Shown here one piece after another: positions 15,143-22,242 of a stretch of 33,838 nucleotides of DNA (its first letter is position 1; each line of letters opens with the position of its first letter). The translations under genes were made by a program, and so were the position numbers. The notes under the pieces are model-generated. The model worked only from the letters and a program-made list of their open reading frames with translations. It was not told the origin of the DNA and ran no database searches. Source of the DNA: Roseinatronobacter sp. S2 (GTDB taxonomy: Bacteria > Pseudomonadota > Alphaproteobacteria > Rhodobacterales > Rhodobacteraceae); contig NZ_CP121118.1 of NCBI RefSeq assembly GCF_029581395.1, positions 1 through 33,838 on the forward strand, read 5' to 3'.

Positions 15143-16488
15143 CACTCCGCCGCGACGGTCACGTCCGGAACCTTCATCAGGGGTTCACTTTTTTCCGGTA
15201 GAATACCGGCTTTGCGGTGCGCATGACGGGCAGGGGGGTACGTCTCGGCCAGAGGCAGCATCGTCTGGATCGGATCGGGCACCTCTCGACCGTCCAGCTC
15301 CATCGCCTCGGCGATCCGCGTTTGCATGAGTTGCGCCACCGCTTTCACAACCGGCACAACAACCGCATTCCCGAACTGGCGGTAGGCCTGCGTGTCAGAG
15401 ACAGGAATTCTCCAGTCTGTTTGTCCGGGCTTTTCAAACCCCATAAGGCGGGCGCATTCGCGTGGTGTCAGGCGACGCGGCCGGTTGCCTTTCTGCTCGA
15501 TCAGGATTTCGGATCCGTCCTTGTAGTAGCGGGCGGATAGGGTGCGAGCCACGTCTTTCGGGCCGAAAAGCGAAAATCCGAACCCGTTCCCGGCGCTGCG
15601 GTGCTTTTCCTTGTAACCCTGAAGGTAATTCCACATGTGCTCGGTGAGCGTATACTTTGGATCAACGTCATCATCGAGGATCGAGCCAAGCGTCGGGCCG
15701 TCACCCAAGGGCACGGCGAGTTGATCGAAGTCGAACTCGACACTGTGATCCTTGAATCCGACGATGAAAATGCGCTCCCGCTTCTGGGGCACCCAAGGCG
15801 TTGAACTGATAACCTTGTGAAAGACGCGGTAGCCCAGCTCCTTCTCCAGTACGTGGATAATCGTGGCGAAGGTCTTGCCACCGTCATGACGTTCAAGATT
15901 CTTCACATTCTCCAGCAGGAAGGCAGGGGGACGGTGGTGGTCGATGATCTTGGCCAGATCGTAGAACAGCGTTCCCTGCGTGTCGCACAGGAAGCCGTGG
16001 GGACGGCCAAGAGCATTCTTCTTGCTCACACCGGCAATCGAGAATGGCTGACATGGAAAACCGGCCAGCAGAACGTCATGCGCCGGGATGGTCCCGGGCG
16101 CGTTCGCAAAGGGCCGCACATCCTCGGCGAAGACGTGTTCACTGTTCGCTGGCTCTGGGAAGTTGGCGCTGTAGGTCTCACGGCTGAACCTGTCCCATTC
16201 GGCCGTGAACACGCACCGTCCACCGATAGCCTCGAAGGGCAGCCGCAGCCCGCCGATTCCAGCAAAAAGGTCGATGAACCGGAAACCCTCGGGCCGCTCA
16301 CCTGTGCAGCGCGCATCAGCCGTTTGGCGAAGCTTCTCCAGCCGGAGCTGGTCAATCCGCTTGCCTTCGCCTTTCATGTGACGCCGGACTGTTCGGGCGT
16401 TCACATCGAGAAGCTCTGCCGCCGTGTCGATATCGAGACCGGCGCGCTCCATCAGTTCTGCAAATTCTGTCCGTGGATGCGCGTTCAT
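15142..16488 (-). CDS. dcm: DNA (cytosine-5)-methyltransferase, Dcm type
   Basis: A 448-residue C5-cytosine methyltransferase that protects the plasmid and host from the partner endonuclease. Conserved motifs in order: I, FIDLFAGIGGLRLPFEAIG; IV with the catalytic Cys, LLAGFPCQPFSIAG; VI, FLLENVKNL; VIII, QKRERIFIVGF; IX-X, RRLTPRECARLMGF and YRQFGNAVVVPVV. The target-recognition region lies between VIII and IX. An N-terminal helix-turn-helix-like stretch (FAELMERAGLDIDTAAELLDVNARTVRRHMKG) could autoregulate the operon. I chose ATG 16488 because AAGGG lies at proper spacing upstream; ATG 16524 would add 12 residues. It is first in the operon, followed by vsr and the endonuclease. Confidence 0.93.
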   Translation of the reverse strand: MNAHPRTEFAELMERAGLDIDTAAELLDVNARTVRRHMKGEGKRIDQLRLEKLRQTADARCTGERPEGFRFIDLFAGIGGLRLPFEAIGGRCVFTAEWDRFSRETYSANFPEPANSEHVFAEDVRPFANAPGTIPAHDVLLAGFPCQPFSIAGVSKKNALGRPHGFLCDTQGTLFYDLAKIIDHHRPPAFLLENVKNLERHDGGKTFATIIHVLEKELGYRVFHKVISSTPWVPQKRERIFIVGFKDHSVEFDFDQLAVPLGDGPTLGSILDDDVDPKYTLTEHMWNYLQGYKEKHRSAGNGFGFSLFGPKDVARTLSARYYKDGSEILIEQKGNRPRRLTPRECARLMGFEKPGQTDWRIPVSDTQAYRQFGNAVVVPVVKAVAQLMQTRIAEAMELDGREVPDPIQTMLPLAETYPPARHAHRKAGILPEKSEPLMKVPDVTVAAE

Positions 16489-16716
16489 ATACCTGCCCTT
16501 ATCTGTGTCGGTTATTGACAACATGTCATAATCCGTCCCAGCATGATTGGAAACCCTGTTTCTGTAATTTGTTCATGTTTTGTTCTAACTTGGGGTTAAG
16601 ACAGATGGCGCTTTCTTGCATTCGGATGCGGTCTTAACTTGAAATCTACCCTCCTGTCATATATGTCTCCCCTGTCGTCTATGATCGGGTGAGCTTTCGA
16701 GCGATACGGCGACCTG

Positions 16717-16773
16717 CCAGCTTTGCTGGTCCCCAGTGGGGCGCAAGAGGATCCCGACCCGAGCGCAAGCTCG
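16717..16773. other. Cluster of three short hairpins
   Basis: Within the 300-base gap after the methyltransferase start, three short stems lie within 60 bases: CCAGC/GCTGG (16717-16729), CCCC/GGGG (16731-16741) and CGAGC/GCTCG with a GCAA loop (16760-16773). A GCAA tetraloop is a common stable RNA loop. It could be part of a small RNA or a leftover of another mobile module; the rest of the gap (16489-16817) shows nothing recognisable. Confidence 0.3.
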
Positions 16774-16817
16774 CGATGTAGGTCCTGCGGGGCCTATTTT
16801 CGTTTCTGGGACAGACT

Positions 16818-17342
16818 TCAGCGGCGGCGGATTTGGACGGGCGGGCCAAGGGGTGTCTGGACGCCGCGTGCGACCGCATCAACCAAGCGCGGGAATGACA
16901 CCGGACTCGCCCACTTCGTCATGTTCCCTTTCTCATAAGCGGATCGAACGATAACGGCAACATCGGCATCTTTGTGTTTAGAGCGCGTCGGGTCGAAAAA
17001 CACAGCGTATGGCGGTGTGCCAGCCATTCCGCGCAGGAAGAAGAAGTTACGGTCCTTTGACCTGTAAACACTGTGTCCCCCGATGGTGCTGAAAAGCTGG
17101 GGCAGGTCACGGGACAACTCCCAGCGTCTTTCATCAAAAGCGCGCCAGTCTCCCGGTCTACGACTGTAGATCAGATCGGGGGTGTGGTGGTCTGGATTGA
17201 ATACCGATGTGAAAACGTGGTCCTCATATGTAACCCGCACGGAATAATCCGTTTCGTTATGCGTTACACTGAATACGAATGGATCGAGGTGGGCTAGATC
17301 GAAGACCTGACCCCTGATCTTCTTATTTTTGAAGTGCGGCAT
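16818..17342 (-). CDS. Hypothetical protein
   Basis: A 174-residue soluble protein that I do not recognise. It is rich in aromatic residues and alternates short beta-like stretches (DPFVFSVTHNETDYSVRVTYEDHVFTSVF) with a polar middle (HHTPDLIYSRRPGDWRAFDERRW). Near the C-terminus DADVAVIVRSAYEK and a basic end (PPVQIRRR) stand out. No signal peptide or membrane helix is visible. It starts seven bases after the stop of the winged-helix gene, so the two form an operon. The pairing suggests a role in plasmid maintenance or replication control, but this is only context. Confidence 0.65.
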   Translation of the reverse strand: MPHFKNKKIRGQVFDLAHLDPFVFSVTHNETDYSVRVTYEDHVFTSVFNPDHHTPDLIYSRRPGDWRAFDERRWELSRDLPQLFSTIGGHSVYRSKDRNFFFLRGMAGTPPYAVFFDPTRSKHKDADVAVIVRSAYEKGNMTKWASPVSFPRLVDAVARGVQTPLGPPVQIRRR

Positions 17343-17348
17343 GGTCGA

Positions 17349-17837
17349 TCAGTCGCTATCTTTCACGACCCGGAGCGTAGGCTTGCCCTTCTTGGAGGTT
17401 TTGGCCTTCTTCTCGGCCGTCTTCGCTTCGCGCTCCTCGATCTTTTCCTTGGCAAAGGGCATGACCTCTTTGATTAGACCGTCAAAGGAGTATTCGTTCG
17501 TGAGGTTGCCGGTTTCCTTGTAGCTCCGCTGGTGCCGTTCGATCAGACCGGCCTCAACAAGGCCTGTAATCACACGGGTTACATGGCGGGGGCTGCGACC
17601 TACCGCTTCGGCAATGGTCCCGATTGCAGGACGCGGCCGTCCATCCTTCGTCCACCAAAAGGTGCAAAGGAACAGAAGAATATTCACCTCAAGCGGACTG
17701 AGGCCAAGAGCCTTCTGCCGCTCTAGGATAACACTCGGGAAAACGGTAAACCCGCTCTCCATGAGAGTCTTTGTCCACTTCTTCTCATTCTCACGGAGCT
17801 GCTTTTCCTGCTCCTTTGGTTTGGTTTGCTGTGCCAT
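17349..17837 (-). CDS. Winged-helix DNA-binding protein (HTH_36-like)
   Basis: A 162-residue protein with a central winged-helix domain: LGLSPLEVNILLFLCTFWWTKDGRPRPAIGTIAEAVGRSPRHVTRVITGLVEAGLIERHQR (about residues 45-105). The helix pair TIAEAVGRSPRHVTRVITGLVEAGLI is a typical recognition unit. The N- and C-terminal tails are very basic and charged (KEQEKQLRENEKKWTK; EEREAKTAEKKAKTSKKGK). GAGGT lies six bases before ATG 17837. Proteins of this shape on plasmids and phages are often replication-linked or regulatory. Repeats of GCGACAGG lie upstream and could be its sites. It is followed by the unknown 174-residue protein. Confidence 0.75.
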   Translation of the reverse strand: MAQQTKPKEQEKQLRENEKKWTKTLMESGFTVFPSVILERQKALGLSPLEVNILLFLCTFWWTKDGRPRPAIGTIAEAVGRSPRHVTRVITGLVEAGLIERHQRSYKETGNLTNEYSFDGLIKEVMPFAKEKIEEREAKTAEKKAKTSKKGKPTLRVVKDSD

Positions 17838-18144
17838 AGTGATACCTCGAAATCATTGTTAATCAGTCATATGCACGCTCTTTGCAGCTCAATCAAACCG
17901 AAGGGGGTGACACCAGCGACAGGGGCTGAGGGATACTCGGATAGTCCACTTGGGGTCATGTTGAGGAATATGGTTGAATGGAATCTACTTTGGGCGACAG
18001 GTGCGACAGGGGGAATCCTGCCATGAGCGGCAGGGGCCAGTGACGCAATGGTCACCCCCTCCCGCCACCTATGTCGGGGGTGGGAGTGCATTTTTCTAGA
18101 GTGAAATGGCGAAAAAGCTCTATTCAGCAGAGATTTGGCGCATC
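17838..18144. repeat. Repeat-rich intergenic region (GCGACAGG repeats and long inverted repeat)
   Basis: No gene is supported in these 307 bases. GCGACAGG occurs at 17916-17923, 17994-18001 and 18003-18010. A 10-bp inverted repeat, AGGGGGTGAC (17902-17911) and GTCACCCCCT (18051-18060), encloses all three copies. The block lies upstream of the winged-helix gene and just after the end of the resolvase gene. It may be an operator array or a second, minor replication or recombination site. Confidence 0.45.
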
Positions 18145-18711
18145 TTACCCAGCTATTTGGGCAATAGCACGCTGTAAGGTGCTGCGGTTTACGCCAAGAA
18201 TCTCCGCCATCCCGGAAACTGTCTCACGCTTAGCCTCGATAGCAGTCTTTGCATGGGCGATTTGGGCAGCGGTGAGGGCAGGGGGCCTGCCTAGGCGTTT
18301 GCCACGCTTCTTCGCAGCGCGCAGGCCAGCCTTTGTGCGCTCCTGGATCAAGTCGCGCTCGAACTCGGCCAGCGCGCCCATGATGTGAAAAACCAGTCGC
18401 CCGCCTGCGGTCGTCGTGTCGATCCCGTCTGTAAGGCTGCGAAACTCGATGCCCCGATCTCCGAAGAGCTTCAGAAGATGAATCAGGTCGGCAATAGACC
18501 GTCCTACGCGGTCCAGCTTCCAAACCACCAGCAAGTCGCGTTCACCCAGTAGCCCCATCACCTCGGAAAACCCTGCCCGGCTCTCGGCCGCCGTTGTGCC
18601 GCTCTGCGCCTGATCGGTGATGATCCGGTCGCATCCGGCCTCGGTCAGTGCCTCGATCTGTAGATCAAGGTTCTGCTCCCCTGTGGACACCCTTGCATAG
18701 CCAATTTTCAT
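18145..18711 (-). CDS. Serine recombinase (Tn3-type resolvase/invertase)
   Basis: A 188-residue serine recombinase. The catalytic domain starts MKIGYARVSTGEQNLDLQ, with the nucleophilic Ser in RVST; the arginine-bearing VVWKLDRVGRSIADL and the HIMGALAEFERDLIQERTKAGL helix follow. The C-terminal HTH_7 domain binds the DNA site (GRPPALTAAQIAHAKTAIEAKRETVSGMAEILGVNRSTLQRAI). I start it at ATG 18711, where the family begins; a GTG at 18726 would add five residues. No Tn3-type transposase is present, so this may serve plasmid multimer resolution or be a remnant of a transposon that carried the adjacent mer genes. The upstream region is a candidate res site. Confidence 0.92.
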   Translation of the reverse strand: MKIGYARVSTGEQNLDLQIEALTEAGCDRIITDQAQSGTTAAESRAGFSEVMGLLGERDLLVVWKLDRVGRSIADLIHLLKLFGDRGIEFRSLTDGIDTTTAGGRLVFHIMGALAEFERDLIQERTKAGLRAAKKRGKRLGRPPALTAAQIAHAKTAIEAKRETVSGMAEILGVNRSTLQRAIAQIAG

Positions 18712-18728
18712 TCGATCTTTTTGCACGA

Positions 18729-18960
18729 GGTTTTTGCATCAGTCCAGAACAAGGAAAATCAATGGCTTGACGGCGGACAGCAAGCTGCCGCGAAAAGGGT
18801 CGTTTTTGCGGCAATCCATCGCGGCCAAAAACCTGCCAGAACCACACTGGTTTTGCCGGGAGATTCTGTCGAGGCTAAGCCATTGATCCAGCGTGACGAA
18901 GGGTTAGGGGACAGAACCCACCGTATTTGACCTTCCATTCTGACCAGTGGTTTTTGACCC
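18729..18960. other. Candidate resolution site upstream of resolvase
   Basis: Between the resolvase start and the end of merR, TCAATGGCTT (18759-18768) and AAGCCATTGA (18877-18886) form an inverted repeat 108 bases apart. GGTTTTTG-like words recur in both orientations (for example near 18729, 18827 and 18950). Resolvases act at sites of this size next to their own gene. The subsite layout is not clear enough to be certain. Confidence 0.35.
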
Positions 18961-19008
18961 TGTCAACCGGCAGAGAGCGGACCCTTCCGCGTCAAAGATG
19001 CGAAAACC

Positions 19009-19425
19009 TCAGTATCGGTCCAGTGCGTCCAGCACAGGGCAGTGTGGTACGTCGGCACCGCTGCATCGCGCGGCCGTCTGGGCAAGCGCGGATTCGATCC
19101 GGTGCAGATCAGCGATCTTCGCGCGCACGTCAGCGAGGTGGCGGTCCGTGCGCGCCTTGACCTCGGCGCAGGTCGGGACAGTCCCATCCTCCAGTCCCAG
19201 AAGCCCTTTGATATCTTCGAGCGTGAAACCAAGCTCACGCGCCCGCAGGATGAAGCGCAGGCGGGAGACATGGGCGGCGGCGTAGATCCGGTATCCTGCT
19301 GCCGTACGTGGCGGATCAGGCAGCAGGCCCGTTTTTTCGTAATAGCGGATCGTTTCGATATTGCAGCCGGTGGCGCGGGCCAGTTCTCCGCGCGTCAGAC
19401 TGATCTCCATTTCGTGACCGGACAT
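19009..19425 (-). CDS. merR: MerR mercury-responsive regulator
   Basis: A 138-residue MerR. The N-terminal winged helix-turn-helix (LTRGELARATGCNIETIRYYEKTGLLPDPPRTAAGYRIYAAAHVSRLRFI) is followed by the dimerisation helix and the mercury-binding loop. Three cysteines lie in CAEVKARTDRHL, ARCSGADVPHC and so match the three Hg(II) ligands of well-studied MerR proteins. ATG 19425 was chosen with GAGGG upstream; an ATG at 19410 would drop five residues. It is divergent from merT, with the shared operator at 19440-19470. It represses the mer operon without Hg(II) and activates it by underwinding the promoter when Hg(II) binds. Confidence 0.93.
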   Translation of the reverse strand: MSGHEMEISLTRGELARATGCNIETIRYYEKTGLLPDPPRTAAGYRIYAAAHVSRLRFILRARELGFTLEDIKGLLGLEDGTVPTCAEVKARTDRHLADVRAKIADLHRIESALAQTAARCSGADVPHCPVLDALDRY

Positions 19426-19439
19426 CAATATTTTCCCTC

Positions 19440-19470
19440 TTGAGCCTGTACTTGCTACAGACCGTAAACC
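19440..19470 (+). promoter_or_regulatory. mer promoter with MerR operator
   Basis: A -35-like TTGAGC (19440-19445) and a -10-like TAAACC (19465-19470) are separated by 19 bases, the over-long spacing typical of MerR-controlled promoters. The dyad CTGTA (19446-19450), CTTGC, TACAG (19456-19460) sits inside the spacer, where MerR binds. The promoter drives merT and the genes behind it. Confidence 0.8.
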
Positions 19471-19501
19471 TGTTTTCAATCGGAGACGAGAGGATCAATA
19501 C

Positions 19502-19891
19502 ATGGCGCTGACAGATGAAAGAACGAACACCTGCGCTGCGGGCCAATCGTCGCGCAAGGGCTGGCTGGCGGCGGGTGGGGTGCTTGGCGCGTTTCTTGCC
19601 TCGGCGTGTTGCATCGGGCCTTTGGTGCTGCTGATGCTCGGCATCTCGGGCGCCTGGATCAGCACCCTGACCGCGCTGGAGCCCTATAAGCCCATCTTCG
19701 CCGTGATCGCGCTCGGCTTCATCGCCGCCGGGTTCCGGCAGGTGTATTTCCGCAAGCCGACCGTCTGCGAGCCCGGCTCGTATTGTGCACGCCCGTCCTC
19801 GGCCCGGATCACCAAGACCGCGCTCTGGGCCGCGCTCATTCTCGTTGTCGCAGCCCTCAGCATCGACTGGTGGGCCCCGCTTCTCTACTGA
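19502..19891 (+). CDS. merT: MerT mercuric ion inner-membrane transporter
   Basis: A 129-residue MerT with three membrane helices. The first carries the paired cysteines (FLASACCIGPLVLL, Cys36-Cys37) that take Hg(II) into the membrane. The second pair lies in the cytoplasmic loop (KPTVCEPGSYCARP), which passes the ion on to MerA. The final helix ends SIDWWAPLLY. The ATG is preceded by GAGAGGA seven bases upstream (19488-19494). It is the first gene of the mer operon and works with MerP. Confidence 0.95.
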   Translation: MALTDERTNTCAAGQSSRKGWLAAGGVLGAFLASACCIGPLVLLMLGISGAWISTLTALEPYKPIFAVIALGFIAAGFRQVYFRKPTVCEPGSYCARPSSARITKTALWAALILVVAALSIDWWAPLLY

Positions 19892-19908
19892 CCCCGAAAG
19901 GAAACCAC

Positions 19909-20214
19909 GTGAAAAAGCTTTTTGTTCTCGCACTGCTGGCCGTCAGCGGCGCACCTGCGATCACTGCCATCCCCGCAAGCGCCCAGTCCGTCGCGGCTGA
20001 GCAATCCGTTACCTTCGCGGTCGACAACATGACCTGTGCGCTCTGCCCTGTCACCGTGAAGCGCGCGATGGAACGCGTCGAAGGCGTGCGCGACGTCGAG
20101 ATCGACTTTGCTGCCCGCACCGCGACGGTTCTTTTTGACGCCGCCACAACCAATGCCGAGGCCATTGCACAGGCTTCTGCAAATGCGGGCTATCCCGCCG
20201 TGACAGGCGGGTGA
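19909..20214 (+). CDS. merP: MerP periplasmic mercury-binding protein
   Basis: A 101-residue precursor starting at GTG 19909 (AAAGGA at 19897-19902). The signal peptide is clear (KKLFVLALLAVSGAPAITAIPASAQS). The mature heavy-metal-associated domain contains NMTCALCPVTVKRAMERVEGV, where the two cysteines bind Hg(II), and ends NAGYPAVTGG. It collects Hg(II) in the periplasm and hands it to MerT. It lies 17 bases after merT in the same operon. Confidence 0.95.
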   Translation: MKKLFVLALLAVSGAPAITAIPASAQSVAAEQSVTFAVDNMTCALCPVTVKRAMERVEGVRDVEIDFAARTATVLFDAATTNAEAIAQASANAGYPAVTGG

Positions 20215-20215
20215 C

Positions 20216-20485
20216 ATGATGCGCGACGACCTGATGGGCGGAATTCTGGCGACGGCGATTGCGGCACCTGCGGTGATCATCTGCTGCGGCGGTGGCACTG
20301 TGCTGCTTGCCGGAGGTCTCGGCGCAATGGGCGCTGTTGGCGGTTGGCTGAGTGGTGTGAACGGTCTTTCGGTCGTAGTTGCCGCAGCCGGTGTCGGCCT
20401 GGCATGGCGCGGGTTTCTTCGCCACAACGCATCCGGGGCCTGCTGCAATACCCCTAAGTTGGCGAAGGCCGCGCGGCATGGCTGA
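20216..20485 (+). CDS. Mer-operon small membrane protein with two Cys pairs (MerF/MerT-like)
   Basis: An 89-residue protein, one base after merP. It has two membrane helices: AIAAPAVIICCGGGTVLLAGGLG with Cys23-Cys24, and NGLSVVVAAAGVGLAWRGFL. A second Cys pair lies in the cytoplasmic-looking tail (SGACCNTPKLAKAARHG). Paired cysteines in the first helix and again at the C-terminus are the hallmark of MerF-type Hg(II) carriers, so this is probably a mercury transporter, although it is not a clear member of a named family. Its last eight bases overlap the start of merF. Confidence 0.75.
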   Translation: MMRDDLMGGILATAIAAPAVIICCGGGTVLLAGGLGAMGAVGGWLSGVNGLSVVVAAAGVGLAWRGFLRHNASGACCNTPKLAKAARHG

Positions 20486-20702
20486 TGGCACCGACAGCAA
20501 GCTTCTGGCCACAGGGATCGTTGGCACGGTCATCGCGGCGCTCTGCTGCTTCACACCGGTCCTTGTGGTGGCTCTGGGCGGGTTCGGGCTGGCGGCGGTG
20601 CTGGGCTGGATCGACTATGTGCTCTTTCCGGCACTCGCCTTCTTCATCGGCCTGACAATCTACGCCGTCGCGCGCAAGACCCGACGCGCCCGCCAGCACT
20701 GA
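20478..20702 (+). CDS. merF: MerF-like mercury transporter lacking second Cys pair
   Basis: A 74-residue two-helix membrane protein starting at ATG 20478, overlapping the preceding gene by eight bases. The first helix is LLATGIVGTVIAALCCFTPVLVVALGGFG with Cys23-Cys24, a close match to MerF. The second is YVLFPALAFFIGLTIYAVA, followed by a basic tail (RKTRRARQH). Typical MerF has another cysteine pair in the tail; here none is present. The neighbouring 89-residue protein has such a pair, so the two may complement each other. Confidence 0.85.
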   Translation: MADGTDSKLLATGIVGTVIAALCCFTPVLVVALGGFGLAAVLGWIDYVLFPALAFFIGLTIYAVARKTRRARQH

Positions 20703-20726
20703 AACTTTCTCGAAAGGATACCTCTC

Positions 20727-20870
20727 ATGATGACGAACTGCTTTTCCGCAATGGCCGGGTTTGGACCCGGATGGGGTACCCTGCCGGTCCTGATCGCGGT
20801 CACCGCCGCGCTGACCTACCTGCTGACAAAGAGCGCCAATACGCGCCGTGATCGGGTGGTGGACGCGTGA
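20727..20870 (+). CDS. 47-residue single-helix membrane protein in mer operon
   Basis: A small gene between merF and the reductase, with AAAGGA (20713-20718) upstream. It begins MMTNCFSAMAGFGPGWGTLPV, contains one membrane helix (about residues 18-35, LPVLIAVTAALTYLLTK) and ends in a basic, polar tail RRDRVVDA. One cysteine (Cys5) lies before the helix. Its stop overlaps the start of the reductase by four bases (GTGA), which supports translation. I know of no named family for it. It could be a membrane anchor or a modulator of the transporters. Confidence 0.6.
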   Translation: MMTNCFSAMAGFGPGWGTLPVLIAVTAALTYLLTKSANTRRDRVVDA

Positions 20871-22222
20871 CTGGCACGAACGACTTCGACCTCATTGTGA
20901 TCGGCGCGGGCACCGGCGGCAATGGCGTGGCGCGCATGGCTGCGGCCGCAGGCTGGAAGGTGGCCATCGTCGATCAGCTTCCCTATGGCGGCACCTGCGC
21001 GCTTCGGGGATGCGACCCCAAGAAGATGCTGGTCAGCGTAACCGAAGGTGTCGAACAGGCGCAGGCGATGGCGGGCAAAGGACTGGTGGCCGCGCCACGG
21101 GTCGACTGGGCCGAGATGATGGCCTTCAAGCGGACCTTTACCGACGCCATGCCCGGCCGCATCGAGGCCGGCCACGACAAGGCCGGGATCGCCACGCTGC
21201 ACGGCACGGCGCGGTTCACTGCACCCGACACGGTCGAGATTGACGGCGTGGCGCATCGCGCGCGGCATTTCCACATCGCCACGGGGGCACGGCCTGCATC
21301 TCTCGGTATCCCGGGCGAAGTGCATCTGATCACCAGCACCGATTTCCTCGAACTGCCGGAGTGTCCGCGGCGCATTGCCTTCGTCGGTGGCGGCTACATT
21401 GCGATGGAGTTCGCCCATATCGCCGCGCGCTCCGGTGCCGAAGCGGTTACCGTGCTGCAACGCGGTGCGCGCATCCTGCCGAACTTCGACCCCGACCTGA
21501 CAGAAATTCTGGCCGAGGCGACGAAGGCGCTTGGCGTCACTGTGCACACAGGGGCCGAGGTCAGCGGGATCGCGCGGGACGGCGACGCGTTTCGCGTGCA
21601 CTTCGATACGCCCGACGGGCCGCAGGACATTCTCTGCGACCGGGTGGTCCACGCGGCGGGGCGGATGCCGAACATCGACACTCTGAACCTTGACGCAGCA
21701 GGGGTGCAGGCGGGTGCGCGCGGCATCACCGTCAGCGCCGCCATGCGCACCACGAATTCCGCAATTTTCGCTGCGGGCGACTGTGCCTACAGCGGGCCAA
21801 ACCTGACGCCGGTTTCGGCGAATGAAGCGCGCGTCGCCGCCAAGAACCTGCTGGCCGGTCAGGACGCCCGCGAAATTACCTATCCGCCGATCCCGAGCAC
21901 CGTGTTCACCCTGCCGCCCATGGCCAGCGTCGGCCTGTCCGAGGCTGCCGCGAAAGAAGAGGGCCGCGAGGTCGACGTGCATTTTGCCCGGACCGAAGAC
22001 TGGTATTCGTCGCTGCGCGTGGGGGCAAAGGCCAGCGGCTACAAGGTTCTGGTCGAGCGCAAGACGGGGCTGATCCTTGGCGCGCATCTGATCGGTCCCG
22101 GCGCGGAGGAACAGATCAACATCTTCGCCATGGCCATGGGGGCCGGACTGACGGCCAACCAGATCAAGGCGGCGATCTTCGCCTATCCCAGCTACGCCTC
22201 CGACCTCGGGTCGATGGTCTGA
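20867..22222 (+). CDS. Glutathione-reductase-like FAD flavoprotein of the mer operon
   Basis: A 451-residue pyridine-nucleotide disulfide oxidoreductase. FAD-binding DLIVIGAGTGGNGVARMAAAAGWKV is followed by the redox-active disulfide in GGTCALRGCDPKK, with four residues between the cysteines. A second Rossmann site is IAFVGGGYIAMEFAHIAARSG, and AIFAAGDCAYSG closes the FAD domain. The C-terminal dimerisation domain lacks the MerA-type C-terminal Cys pair, and DPKK replaces MerA's VPSK, so this is not mercuric reductase. A mer-linked enzyme called MerK has been described as a glutathione reductase; I recall this from memory and the assignment is tentative. It would keep thiols reduced during Hg(II) stress. 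It starts with GTG. Confidence 0.8.
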   Translation: MTGTNDFDLIVIGAGTGGNGVARMAAAAGWKVAIVDQLPYGGTCALRGCDPKKMLVSVTEGVEQAQAMAGKGLVAAPRVDWAEMMAFKRTFTDAMPGRIEAGHDKAGIATLHGTARFTAPDTVEIDGVAHRARHFHIATGARPASLGIPGEVHLITSTDFLELPECPRRIAFVGGGYIAMEFAHIAARSGAEAVTVLQRGARILPNFDPDLTEILAEATKALGVTVHTGAEVSGIARDGDAFRVHFDTPDGPQDILCDRVVHAAGRMPNIDTLNLDAAGVQAGARGITVSAAMRTTNSAIFAAGDCAYSGPNLTPVSANEARVAAKNLLAGQDAREITYPPIPSTVFTLPPMASVGLSEAAAKEEGREVDVHFARTEDWYSSLRVGAKASGYKVLVERKTGLILGAHLIGPGAEEQINIFAMAMGAGLTANQIKAAIFAYPSYASDLGSMV

Positions 22223-22242
22223 AATACCAAAGGAATACTGAC

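Noticed and set aside
19783..19908. N-terminal extension of MerP
   Set aside because: It overlaps merT in another phase; the signal peptide begins at the GTG at 19909, which has a ribosome binding site.
20816..22087. 423-codon frame on the minus strand
   Set aside because: It is antisense to the glutathione-reductase-like flavoprotein, whose motifs are unmistakable. Long antisense frames are common in GC-rich genes.
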